A DNA stretch of 12,802 nt from the NCBI GenBank assembly GCA_036641395.1, contig JAVWEY010000040.1, forward strand, positions 1 to 12,802, written 5' to 3'. Under the pieces are notes generated by a model. That model did no database searches and was not told where the DNA came from. It saw only the letters and a list, made by a program, of their open reading frames with translations. The translations under genes were made by a program, and so were the position numbers. The DNA comes from JAVXTH01 sp036641395. GTDB lineage: Bacteria; Bacillota_I; Bacilli_A; Erysipelotrichales; Erysipelotrichaceae. The stretch's first letter is position 1. Every line of letters begins with the position of its first letter. Below, one piece after another: positions 1 to 6,251 of this stretch.

Positions 1-1
1 T

Positions 2-313
2 GCTCTTGATGGAATTATGTCTTTCTCTACCATTCCCCTTGTTTTAGCAAGTGTTTGTGGTGTCATCTTCTGTGTTATATCTCTCATAATGGCTGCCTAC
101 GTTGGCTTTAAGACACTTTTATTTGGTAATCCAATATCTGGTTATACCACAATTGTGTGTGTTATGTTGATGCTGGGAGGGATCCAATTATTCTTTGTCG
201 GAATTGTTGGCCAATACTTATCAAAAAATTATATGGAATCAAAAAATCGTCCCCTTTATATTATAAAAGAGACAAGTCTTCATCCTGTTTATGAAAAAGT
301 TCATAATGCATAA
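2..313 (+). CDS. GtrB-like membrane glycosyltransferase, C-terminal part (cut by left edge)
   Basis: The frame is open to the left edge, so only the last 103 residues are visible and the real start lies outside the window. Two hydrophobic segments (roughly residues 10-35 and 48-72 of the visible part) are followed by a basic tail containing GQYLSKNYMESKNRPLYI. This layout is the C-terminal membrane anchor typical of GtrB/DPM1-like family 2 glycosyltransferases, which transfer a sugar from a nucleotide donor onto undecaprenyl phosphate at the inner face of the membrane. The stretch ALDGIMSFSTIPL just before the first helix also fits this family. The catalytic GT-A domain is not visible, so donor and acceptor cannot be judged. 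It converges with the downstream gene at a shared terminator. The family call is fairly firm; the exact role is open. Confidence 0.8.
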   Translation, partial: ALDGIMSFSTIPLVLASVCGVIFCVISLIMAAYVGFKTLLFGNPISGYTTIVCVMLMLGGIQLFFVGIVGQYLSKNYMESKNRPLYIIKETSLHPVYEKVHNA

Positions 314-344
314 ATGAAATTATATTAAAATACCAACCTACTAA

Positions 345-369
345 AAAGCACTTCAAATTGAAGTGCTTT
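345..369. terminator. Bidirectional rho-independent terminator
   Basis: A perfect 12-bp palindromic stem (AAAGCACTTCAA / TTGAAGTGCTTT around a single central A) lies between the convergent glycosyltransferase and PIG-L genes. A-rich and T-rich flanks give a U tract in both directions. The stem contains the stop codon and last codons of the minus-strand PIG-L gene, so the two genes end almost back to back. Confidence 0.85.
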
Positions 370-1051
370 CTTTCCATTCACTTTCTAAAACCCAAGCTTC
401 ATAAGGATACATATGTTTTAGTTTCTTATCAACTTTCGCTTGTGACTTGTAGAGTTTCATCATTTTCTTTTTCATTGTGAAATCTTTTTTAGATATTTTC
501 TTCACGTTCTTTAATTCTTTTATATGTTTCTTTTGTTTATACTCACCAAAATAATAGAACTTAGCTTTTAACTTTTGATCTTTTACAATCTTTGTCACAT
601 ATTTACTTGTTAGTTTATGGTGAATATGTCCATATTCACCCTTTGGATTATGGGTTGCGATAAGTTTCCAATCTTTAAAGTTCATGATGTATTTTAAATC
701 TTTTTGAATGGCTTCTTCACTGCTTTTCCAATCATCTCGTTGCCCTTTTACTTTATCTGGATAATTTAAGATTAGATAGGGTGTTTTAATCTTTTTCATG
801 ACCTTTACAAATTCTTTATGACGCTTGTTATTCTTACCATTGGTAATACAAACTACTAAGTATTTGTCTTTCAGTAAATGGGAAGCACCCCAAATTGTTT
901 CATCATCGGGATGGGCTACGATCATTAAATGATCCACATCTTTTAATTCTTCTTGATTCAATTTAATGTTAGTTTCACTTGCATAAACATCTTGAACAAA
1001 AAACATACTACAAACTAACATTACTAAAACGAATACTTTCTTTGCCTTCAT
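353..1051 (-). CDS. Secreted PIG-L/LmbE-family deacetylase
   Basis: This 232-residue protein belongs to the PIG-L (LmbE-like) zinc-dependent N-deacetylases, which remove acetyl groups from GlcNAc-type sugars or similar substrates. The signature AHPDDE is at residues 46-51, and the second metal-binding stretch GHIHH is at 141-145. The family more often has GHxDH there, so the His in place of Asp is a small deviation. A basic start, a hydrophobic core and a VYA-SE site near residue 25 make a good signal peptide. The enzyme is therefore probably exported and acts on cell-wall or exogenous glycans, unlike cytoplasmic BshB-type members. The C-terminal third is very Lys-rich. The ribosome binding site (GTGGTGA) is weak. 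The substrate is unknown. Family confidence is high. Confidence 0.88.
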   Translation of the reverse strand: MKAKKVFVLVMLVCSMFFVQDVYASETNIKLNQEELKDVDHLMIVAHPDDETIWGASHLLKDKYLVVCITNGKNNKRHKEFVKVMKKIKTPYLILNYPDKVKGQRDDWKSSEEAIQKDLKYIMNFKDWKLIATHNPKGEYGHIHHKLTSKYVTKIVKDQKLKAKFYYFGEYKQKKHIKELKNVKKISKKDFTMKKKMMKLYKSQAKVDKKLKHMYPYEAWVLESEWKESTSI

Positions 1052-1066
1052 ATTATCACCACGTTT

Positions 1067-1120
1067 ATCGTATCATGGTTAATTAAGATCAGAAACAAAA
1101 GAAATCTTAAGAAACCTTAA
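1067..1120 (-). promoter_or_regulatory. Candidate PIG-L gene promoter with 10-bp direct repeats
   Basis: On the minus strand an extended -10 (TGATACGAT, hexamer at 1067-1072) has only a poor -35 (TTTCTG, 1090-1095). Just upstream lie two adjacent 10-bp repeats, TTAAGGTTTC and TTAAGATTTC (1101-1120). Tandem repeats of one helical turn next to a weak -35 are the usual layout for activation by an OmpR-type response regulator. The implied leader before the ATG at 1051 is very short (about 8-9 nt), which counts against this -10. Confidence 0.3.
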
Positions 1121-1177
1121 GTACGACTAATCGTAGTATGTACGAATATATTAATATTATAAAGGCATGGAATTTAT

Positions 1178-1477
1178 TTACTTTGTGATTTTTATTTTAA
1201 AAGAATATCTTTGAAAGCCTTGTTTTGCCTTTACAAGATATGTTCCACATTTCTTATTATTCACATTCGAATAATCAATTGTAAATTTAGAAGGTTCAAT
1301 GACACCTTTAAAATAATGCTTAGCATCTTTTGATATTTCGGTATTTATTTTATAAGTGAATACTTCTTTACGAGTGATTAAGGCAGTCCCATTTGAACCA
1401 ATTAAAATGGCAACAATGGAAAACATTACCACAAGTATTATAAAAAAGATTGTGAGTCTACGATGTTTGTTTAACAT
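1178..1477 (-). CDS. Small membrane-anchored extracytoplasmic protein, possible Ig-like fold
   Basis: I do not recognise a specific family for this 99-residue protein. It has a short basic N-terminus (MLNKHRR), one strong hydrophobic helix at about residues 9-26, and then a roughly 70-residue domain predicted to lie outside the membrane. Alternating hydrophobic residues and the closing pattern CGTYLVKAKQ...YSFKIKI resemble the last strands of bacterial Ig-like repeats (VGTYTVTY...), suggesting a single beta-sandwich. There is one Cys (C77). The ribosome binding site GTGGAG lies 8-9 nt before the ATG and supports the start. It lies 34 nt after the AEC transporter gene with no clear terminator between them, so it may be the last gene of that transcript. 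Function unknown. Confidence 0.6.
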   Translation of the reverse strand: MLNKHRRLTIFFIILVVMFSIVAILIGSNGTALITRKEVFTYKINTEISKDAKHYFKGVIEPSKFTIDYSNVNNKKCGTYLVKAKQGFQRYSFKIKITK

Positions 1478-1511
1478 ATCATCATCTCCACAATCTATTT
1501 TACGCTATTTA

Positions 1512-2450
1512 TTAGAATAAATGAAACATTTTTAATACGGTTATCCACATAAATAAAGTTACAATGGATAAAGTTGAAGTAATCACAACGATTTGTCCTG
1601 CTAATTCACTATCGCCTTTCATGCTTTCAGCCATTGTGAAAGATGATACAGCAGTCGGTGCAGCAAGTAATGTCACGATTGCTCCTAACTCGATTCCTTT
1701 AAAACCTAACATAAGTGAAATAGGAATCCAGACAAGTGGGAGTACCACTAGTTTACAAGCCGCTACGATAATCAATACATTTAGATTTGTTCCTGCTGCC
1801 TTAAAGGCAAAACCTGCTCCTAACGTAAGTAATGCAAGCGGTGTCGCAATACCTGCTATATCTTCAATCGTAGTAATTATGGCGGTTGGTAATTGAATAT
1901 GTAGGATAATAAAGACAAAGGCAAGGAAAGAAGCGATAATTAATGGATTCTTTAAAATATCTTTTAAGGTTCGTTTATAATTAATTTTACCTTCTTTAAA
2001 GATATCTAATATAATAATTGATAATACATTAAATAATGGAACTACAAAAGCAATTAAAACAGCCGTTGTACCAGTATTTTCTTTCCCAAACAAAGCAGCC
2101 GCAATCGGTAATCCAAATAAGATATAATTACTACGAAAAATACCTTGAATAACAACCCCTTTACGATTTGTTTGTTTTACGCATTTACTTGCGATAATAC
2201 TTACAACAATAAAGGAAATAAAGACAATCGAAGTCGCATAGCCAATTAGTTTTGGTTTAAATATCTCTTCAAAATCACTTTGGTAAACATTAATGAATAG
2301 TAAAAATGGTAAGAACACTTGAAAACACAATCTTGTTAGTTGTGATATTAGTGGTTCTTTTAAGACATGCAGCATTCGTAAAAGATAGCCTAAACTCATC
2401 ATCAAACATAGAGGAAAGACTACATTAAACGCTAATACCAACTCATTCAT
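1512..2450 (-). CDS. AEC-family (auxin efflux carrier-like) transporter
   Basis: This 312-residue integral membrane protein has about ten hydrophobic helices in two blocks separated by a polar linker around residues 150-165, as in the AEC family. Bacterial members of this family include malonate and malate carriers. Family-like stretches are FPLCLMMSLGYLLR at the N-terminus, CFQVFLPFLLF in helix 2, FRSNYILFGLPIA mid-protein, and the C-terminal LLAAPTAVSSFTMAE. Its ATG (2448-2450) overlaps the end of the upstream VOC gene by 8 nt and has no good ribosome binding site of its own, so translation is probably coupled. The likely cargo is a small organic anion or metabolite, but nothing here fixes it. 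The neighbouring VOC and PEBP genes suggest export or uptake of a small molecule that is also chemically modified. Confidence 0.88.
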   Translation of the reverse strand: MNELVLAFNVVFPLCLMMSLGYLLRMLHVLKEPLISQLTRLCFQVFLPFLLFINVYQSDFEEIFKPKLIGYATSIVFISFIVVSIIASKCVKQTNRKGVVIQGIFRSNYILFGLPIAAALFGKENTGTTAVLIAFVVPLFNVLSIIILDIFKEGKINYKRTLKDILKNPLIIASFLAFVFIILHIQLPTAIITTIEDIAGIATPLALLTLGAGFAFKAAGTNLNVLIIVAACKLVVLPLVWIPISLMLGFKGIELGAIVTLLAAPTAVSSFTMAESMKGDSELAGQIVVITSTLSIVTLFMWITVLKMFHLF

Positions 2451-2814
2451 AATGAGCTAGTTCCACTAGATTACCATCAAAATCACGCAGGTAGATACTT
2501 GTCATTTCCCCATGTCTACCAAAGCGGGTTACTGGTCCTTCTTCAATTTGATAACCTTGTTTTTCAAGTTTACTTTTTAACTCACTGATTGAATCATCTA
2601 CCTCAAAACAAAAATCAGCACTTCCTCGTGTCACATGACTTGCCTTTGGTTCAAGTTCATGATTTTTAAGATGTACGTTTATTTTAAAATCATTTGCGAC
2701 TAAGCATTCATAGTTTCCATGATCTTCAAGTGTAAATCCTAATCCTTCATAAAACTTTGCACATGCTTTTAAATCACTTGTCGTAATCACAAAATGATCG
2801 ATTTTCTTAATCAT
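2443..2814 (-). CDS. VOC-family protein (glyoxalase/dioxygenase fold)
   Basis: This 123-residue protein has the two beta-alpha-beta-beta-beta modules of the vicinal oxygen chelate superfamily. It opens with KIDHFVITTSDLKACAKFYEGLGF and closes with RDFDGNLVELAHYE. Likely metal ligands are H7, H48 (in INVHLK) and E118. The segment GSADFCFEV and the GPVTRFGRHG loop match the subgroup often annotated as VOC virulence proteins, whose reactions are mostly unknown. A clear ribosome binding site (GGAGG, about 6 nt before ATG) gives the start. The gene sits 14 nt after the PEBP gene and overlaps the transporter gene by 8 nt, so all three are almost certainly one operon. It could detoxify or isomerise a small electrophile or bind a ligand. 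Family certain, reaction unknown. Confidence 0.88.
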   Translation of the reverse strand: MIKKIDHFVITTSDLKACAKFYEGLGFTLEDHGNYECLVANDFKINVHLKNHELEPKASHVTRGSADFCFEVDDSISELKSKLEKQGYQIEEGPVTRFGRHGEMTSIYLRDFDGNLVELAHYE

Positions 2815-2828
2815 TGTATTCCTCCAAA

Positions 2829-3332
2829 CTAGCTATTATAGGTAGCTTTTAAAGTTGCTTCCATTAAAATATGTTGATCCATTTGCTTATATAAATCATT
2901 CATTAAAAAACCTTTTTCAAGTTTCAATGTTGTATCTAATGCATAAACATGTAGTTCATATAAATGAGGAGCATCTGGTGGCATACAGCCTCCATAATAA
3001 CTTGATAACTCAAGGCTTTGATTTCCACCTTGGATTGAAACCCAACTATTCATACCTTGAACAAAATCGGTTGCGCTAATACTTTCATTTTCTAATACTT
3101 CCTTGCGGGTTAAATTAGCACCTAGCCAGTGAATCCAAACAAAGCCACCGCTTACTGGATAAGCATCTTTATCTTCTAAAACAAAAGCAAAAGAAACACT
3201 ATTAACTGGTGCATCTTCAATCTTAAATGGAATTGAATAATTCGCTACTCCATTTTCATTAAACTGCGTTCCGCGTTTTCCATATTTATCGTCAAATAAA
3301 CCATTCTTACATCCTGTACTTGTAATATACAT
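2829..3332 (-). CDS. PEBP family protein (YbhB/YbcL, Raf kinase inhibitor-like)
   Basis: This 167-residue protein has the phosphatidylethanolamine-binding protein fold. The ligand-pocket motifs are visible: EDKDAYP (53-59, equivalent to the DPDxP box), WIHWLG (66-71) and YGGCMPPDAPHLY (113-125, with the usual GxPPDxPH pattern and His123). Length matches bacterial YbhB/YbcL proteins. There is no signal peptide, so it is cytoplasmic. The biochemical role of bacterial members is poorly defined, and binding of small anionic ligands is the common view. A strong AAGGAGG lies just upstream of the ATG, and a consensus promoter precedes it by about 35 bp, making this the first gene of the PEBP-VOC-AEC operon, right after the HxlR-family regulator. 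Confidence 0.9.
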   Translation of the reverse strand: MYITSTGCKNGLFDDKYGKRGTQFNENGVANYSIPFKIEDAPVNSVSFAFVLEDKDAYPVSGGFVWIHWLGANLTRKEVLENESISATDFVQGMNSWVSIQGGNQSLELSSYYGGCMPPDAPHLYELHVYALDTTLKLEKGFLMNDLYKQMDQHILMEATLKATYNS

Positions 3333-3361
3333 AATATATCCTCCTTGTATAACCTAACTAG

Positions 3362-3393
3362 ATTATAATCCAAGAATATCTAATTGTGAATTA
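3362..3393 (-). promoter_or_regulatory. Sigma-A promoter of the PEBP-VOC-AEC operon with two palindromes
   Basis: On the minus strand TTCACA (3385-3390) and TATAAT (3362-3367) are separated by exactly 17 bp. The -10 lies inside the perfect 10-bp palindrome GATTATAATC (3361-3370). The -35 lies inside TAATT-GTG-AATTA (3381-3393 on the plus strand), a 5+3+5 inverted repeat. Both are well placed as operators for the adjacent HxlR-type regulator. A looser match to the TACT-N7-AGTA pattern known for YodB-like HxlR proteins lies at 3396-3410, just upstream of the -35. Confidence 0.7.
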
Positions 3394-3397
3394 CCCA

Positions 3398-3742
3398 CTA
3401 TTTTGTAGGTATCTTATTTTCATCTAATTCCATATAGTCACTACCTATTTCTTGCATAATAATTAATGCTTCAATCATTCTCTTTCCAAAATTATCGGTT
3501 AAGAAATATTCCACATGTAAAGGATATCCTTGATATACCTTTTTGCCAACAAAACCAAAGGCAATCAGTTCTTTTAAATGTTCTAATAACATTTTTTGAT
3601 TAATTCCTTCAATATCTTTTTCTAATTGTGATAAAGAAGTATTTCCTAATCGAAGTCTCCACAAAATAATTGGTTTCCATTTTCCTTTAATCATATCGTG
3701 TACAAGTTCTAATGGACAAGTATATTTATCTCTAGTTTTCAT
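3398..3742 (-). CDS. HxlR-family winged-helix transcriptional regulator
   Basis: This 114-residue protein is a typical HxlR-type regulator: CPLELVHDMIKGKWKPIILWRL (residues 9 onward), then the recognition-helix region and the wing PLHVEYFLTDNFGKRM. Cys9 is at the position that acts as the thiol sensor in redox- or quinone-responsive members such as YodB and HypR, so an electrophile or oxidant signal is plausible but not shown. It probably binds as a dimer. It lies 65 bp upstream of the PEBP gene in the same direction, and the gap carries a strong promoter with dyads, so those three genes are its likely targets. Its own AAGGGG ribosome binding site lies within the stem of the preceding hairpin. 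No clean promoter of its own is obvious. Confidence 0.9.
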   Translation of the reverse strand: MKTRDKYTCPLELVHDMIKGKWKPIILWRLRLGNTSLSQLEKDIEGINQKMLLEHLKELIAFGFVGKKVYQGYPLHVEYFLTDNFGKRMIEALIIMQEIGSDYMELDENKIPTK

Positions 3743-3794
3743 AAAAAAACATCCCCTTGCTTATATAAATTGAACCATATAAGCAAAAGGATGT
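3743..3794 (-). terminator. uppP terminator hairpin overlapping the hxlR-type start region
   Basis: On the minus strand a long hairpin follows uppP: 6 bp (ACATCC/GGATGT) and 10 bp (TTGCTTATAT/ATATAAGCAA) separated by a 2x2 internal loop, with a 10-nt apical loop, then seven T (3743-3749). This is a good rho-independent terminator. The arm nearest the regulator gene also contains its AAGGGG ribosome binding site (3753-3758), so read-through transcripts would have that site paired. Confidence 0.75.
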
Positions 3795-3809
3795 AAAGTA
3801 TAATAATCT

Positions 3810-4637
3810 TTAAGCAATTAGTAGAAAATAAACTAAAACAATGATTCCTAAAGCAATTCGATACCAACCAAATATTTTAAAGTCATGTTTTTTAATATAA
3901 CTCATTAAGAATTTTATTACTAGAACGGATACAACAAAGGCAACAATACAACCAAGTCCTAAAATCATTAATTCATTAATTGAGAATGCTAAACCAAATT
4001 TTAAGATTTTAATAAAACTTAGACCAAACATAACTGGCACCGCTAAAAAGAAAGTAAATTCAGCCGCAGCATATCTTGATACACCAATTAATAAGGCACC
4101 AATAATCGTAGCACCTGATCTTGATGTTCCTGGAATAATTGATAAGACTTGAAACAAACCAATGATCAATGCTGTTTTATACGTAATATCCGATAATTTT
4201 CGAATCTGTGGTTTTCTTGTCTTATTTCCATTTTCTATCACAATAAATAAGATACCATAAATAATTAACGTTGCCGCAATGACAATTGGTGTACTTAATT
4301 TAGCATCAACATAATCACCAAATAAAATAGTTACAACCGCACCTGGAATACAGGCAACTACAACTTTAAACCATAAAGAGAAGATATCTTTCTTAATTTC
4401 TACTTTATGATTACTAAAATCAAATGGCCACATCTTATGCCAGAAGATTAATACTACGGCAAGAATTGCACCTAATTGAATCACCACAAAGAACATTTCT
4501 TTAAATGCAGGCGTCATATGAATTTTTAAGAACTCATCAACAAGTAACATATGTCCAGTACTACTAATTGGTAACCATTCTGTTACCCCTTCTACAATTC
4601 CTAGAATAATAATTTTTATCGCTTCAATAATATCCAT
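3810..4637 (-). CDS. uppP: Undecaprenyl-diphosphate phosphatase
   Basis: UppP (BacA) removes a phosphate from undecaprenyl diphosphate in the membrane, recycling the lipid carrier for peptidoglycan and wall-glycan synthesis and giving some bacitracin tolerance. With the start chosen here the protein is 275 residues, the usual family length. It carries both catalytic signatures: EGVTEWLPISSTGH (16-29) and PGTSRSGAT (169-177), with several transmembrane helices. The frame stays open upstream to 4742, but those 35 extra residues are not family-like, and a GGAGG (4642-4646) stands just before the ATG at 4635-4637, so the shorter start is preferred. It is 91 bp downstream of the ATPase gene. That gap contains plausible -35-like TTGATA and AT-rich -10 sequences, so independent transcription is likely. 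It ends in its own terminator. Confidence 0.95.
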   Translation of the reverse strand: MDIIEAIKIIILGIVEGVTEWLPISSTGHMLLVDEFLKIHMTPAFKEMFFVVIQLGAILAVVLIFWHKMWPFDFSNHKVEIKKDIFSLWFKVVVACIPGAVVTILFGDYVDAKLSTPIVIAATLIIYGILFIVIENGNKTRKPQIRKLSDITYKTALIIGLFQVLSIIPGTSRSGATIIGALLIGVSRYAAAEFTFFLAVPVMFGLSFIKILKFGLAFSINELMILGLGCIVAFVVSVLVIKFLMSYIKKHDFKIFGWYRIALGIIVLVYFLLIA

Positions 4638-4641
4638 AAAT

Positions 4642-4646
4642 CCTCC
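4642..4646 (-). promoter_or_regulatory. Ribosome binding site that fixes the uppP start
   Basis: GGAGG on the minus strand, 4 nt before the ATG at 4635-4637. It supports the 275-residue UppP over the 310-residue reading that begins at 4742. Confidence 0.75.
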
Positions 4647-4728
4647 ATCTAATTCTTCTATAAAAGTTACTAGGTATATTATTGAACGAAACGAGTAATA
4701 TATCAAGTATATTTTTCTAACAATATTG

Positions 4729-6048
4729 TTATTGTACTTCAATATCTCGATTCATTAAAAACGGCATCAAGTAGAATGGTAAATAATAAGTTCCGTTTGA
4801 ATCAAGTCCAATATTTTTCAATGAAAAGCGGAAACTATATTTACTTTCATAAGTTTCTACAAATTTAGTGAAACTAATCGATCGAGTATGTATTCCACCT
4901 TTCACTTCAATTGGTGTTATCTCTCCATTATAATAAATAATAAAATCAATTTCACTGGTTGTCGTTGGTTCATAGTAGTAAGATTTATAACCTGCACTCA
5001 TAAGAATTTGTGCACCAACATTTTCATATAAAGCACCTTTAGCAATATTCAAATCACCAATCATAATCTTACGAATCATTGAATCATCAAATTGTGAAAC
5101 TAATAAACCTGTATCCGCCATATATATTTTAAATACATTTAATTCAGTTGCCATCTCTAAGGGAGTCATGATATTCTTTAATCGATTTATTTTAAAAACC
5201 AATCCACTTTCCTGTAACCATCTTAAACTAGTATCATAATATCTTGCATTATAGCCTTTTTGTACCATTTTATATTGAAACTTTTTATTCTCTTTTGCCA
5301 ATTGAATTGGTAAAGAAGAAAAACACTCTTGTGCCTTTATTTTGTCGCTTCCACTTCCATATTTCACAATATCGTTCTTATAATCCGACACAATTCTTCT
5401 TTGTACCTTTAATGTTTCAACAAAAGAATTACTAGTAATATATGTCTTTACAACCTCAGGCATTCCTCCACAAATAATGTATGATTTAAAAAATTCATTA
5501 AAACGATCATGAATCATTGTGGGTATTTGTATTTTATTATTAAAAGCATTGAAAATAATTTGAACTGAATCATTTCCTACTCCTAACGCTTCTAAAAACT
5601 CTGTGAAATCCATTGGAAACATCTCCCACGTTTCCACATAGCCAACTGGGAATGAAGTACTACCAGCTATTGCAACGCCAAGATTACTTCCAGAACAAAC
5701 AATATCATACGGACTTGTTTCAGATAAAAATTTTAATGCTGTTAAAGCATCAGGACATGCTTGTATTTCATCAAAAAATATAAGAATATCTTTTTTCTCG
5801 TGTTGCATATTTAAATTACCTAGTTCAATATAGGTAATTATTTCATCTGGATTTCTCGTCTTCTTAAATAATTTTTGATACTCTAAGTCTCTTTCAAAAT
5901 TTATTTCTATAACAGCTTTATATTGCTTCTTCGCAAACTCACGAATTGTGTAAGTTTTACCTACCTGTCTTAATCCTTTAATAATCAAAGGCTTCTTATT
6001 TTCATTATTTTTCCAAGCAATTAGTCGATCTAACATTTTCCGATACAT
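4729..6048 (-). CDS. AAA-type ATPase with C-terminal DUF4143 domain
   Basis: This 439-residue protein belongs to the widespread ATP-binding AAA_14/DUF4143 family. Walker A is GLRQVGKT (25-32), Walker B is ILIFFDE (88-94), and the sensor-like VCSGSNLG is at 117-124. The middle is a helical/winged region. The C-terminal part (about 340-385) has E342, then SEIDFII (D368) and PIEVKGG (E381-K383), an E...D...ExK pattern like the PD-(D/E)xK nuclease fold common in this family. No physiological role is established for the family. It is often found as a lone accessory gene in anaerobes, and defence or mobile-element links have been suggested but not shown. It is followed by uppP, which looks functionally unrelated. 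A strong extended -10 promoter and three 32-bp repeats lie upstream. Family certain, function unknown. Confidence 0.88.
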   Translation of the reverse strand: MYRKMLDRLIAWKNNENKKPLIIKGLRQVGKTYTIREFAKKQYKAVIEINFERDLEYQKLFKKTRNPDEIITYIELGNLNMQHEKKDILIFFDEIQACPDALTALKFLSETSPYDIVCSGSNLGVAIAGSTSFPVGYVETWEMFPMDFTEFLEALGVGNDSVQIIFNAFNNKIQIPTMIHDRFNEFFKSYIICGGMPEVVKTYITSNSFVETLKVQRRIVSDYKNDIVKYGSGSDKIKAQECFSSLPIQLAKENKKFQYKMVQKGYNARYYDTSLRWLQESGLVFKINRLKNIMTPLEMATELNVFKIYMADTGLLVSQFDDSMIRKIMIGDLNIAKGALYENVGAQILMSAGYKSYYYEPTTTSEIDFIIYYNGEITPIEVKGGIHTRSISFTKFVETYESKYSFRFSLKNIGLDSNGTYYLPFYLMPFLMNRDIEVQ

Positions 6049-6069
6049 ATTATCACTATCCTTTTCTAT

Positions 6070-6099
6070 ATTATAGCACTTTTATAGAAAAATATGCAA
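6070..6099 (-). promoter_or_regulatory. Promoter of the DUF4143 ATPase gene
   Basis: On the minus strand a -35 TTGCAT (6094-6099) and an extended -10 TGCTATAAT (hexamer 6070-6075) are separated by 18 bp. The predicted start site near 6063 leaves a leader of about 15 nt that contains an AAAGGA ribosome binding site. The -35 hexamer is part of the first of three 32-bp repeats, tying the repeats to control of this gene. Confidence 0.7.
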
Positions 6100-6182
6100 T
6101 TTTACCTTTTTTAGTATCGAAAAATATGCATTTATACCGTTTTTAACGCGTTAAAATATGCATATACTGTTTTTAGTCTTAT
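6087..6182. repeat. Three tandem imperfect 32-bp repeats
   Basis: Units at 6087-6118, 6119-6150 and 6151-6182 each carry AAAATATGCA (TATGCA at 6093, 6125 and 6157, exactly 32 bp apart), then a T-rich block (ACC or ACTG followed by TTTTT). The first two units share their first 12 bases. Unit 3 holds the palindrome ATATGCATAT. The 32-bp step is close to three helical turns, so bound proteins would line up on one face. They cover the promoter of the ATPase gene. Confidence 0.8.
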
Positions 6183-6190
6183 TTAAGCAT

Positions 6191-6223
6191 AAAAAAAGTA
6201 AGACTGCTCAACCAATCTTACTT
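6191..6223 (-). terminator. Terminator of the PTS operon
   Basis: On the minus strand, AAGTAAGA and TCTTACTT form an 8-bp stem around a 12-nt loop, followed by a run of T. It lies about 30 nt after the stop codon of the IID gene and separates the operon from the ATPase control region. Confidence 0.85.
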
Positions 6224-6251
6224 ACAAATCTAGTATTTAAAGAGCTTACTT

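Noticed and set aside
1564..1896. Plus-strand open frame of 110 codons opposite the AEC transporter
   Set aside because: It lies wholly within a well-supported membrane protein gene, has no family features, and is explained by antisense composition.
4719..4730. 12-bp palindrome AACAATATTGTT at the end of the ATPase gene as a terminator
   Set aside because: It is entirely AT-rich apart from two bases and has no T run after it on the minus strand.
4638..4742. N-terminal extension of UppP to an ATG at 4742
   Set aside because: The extra 35 residues are not family-like, and a GGAGG stands right before the ATG at 4637, which gives the normal 275-residue length.
6087..6182. Possible mini CRISPR array (three units of 32 bp)
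   Set aside because: The units are contiguous and diverge along their length; there is no constant repeat with unique spacers, and no cas gene is present. They overlap a promoter.
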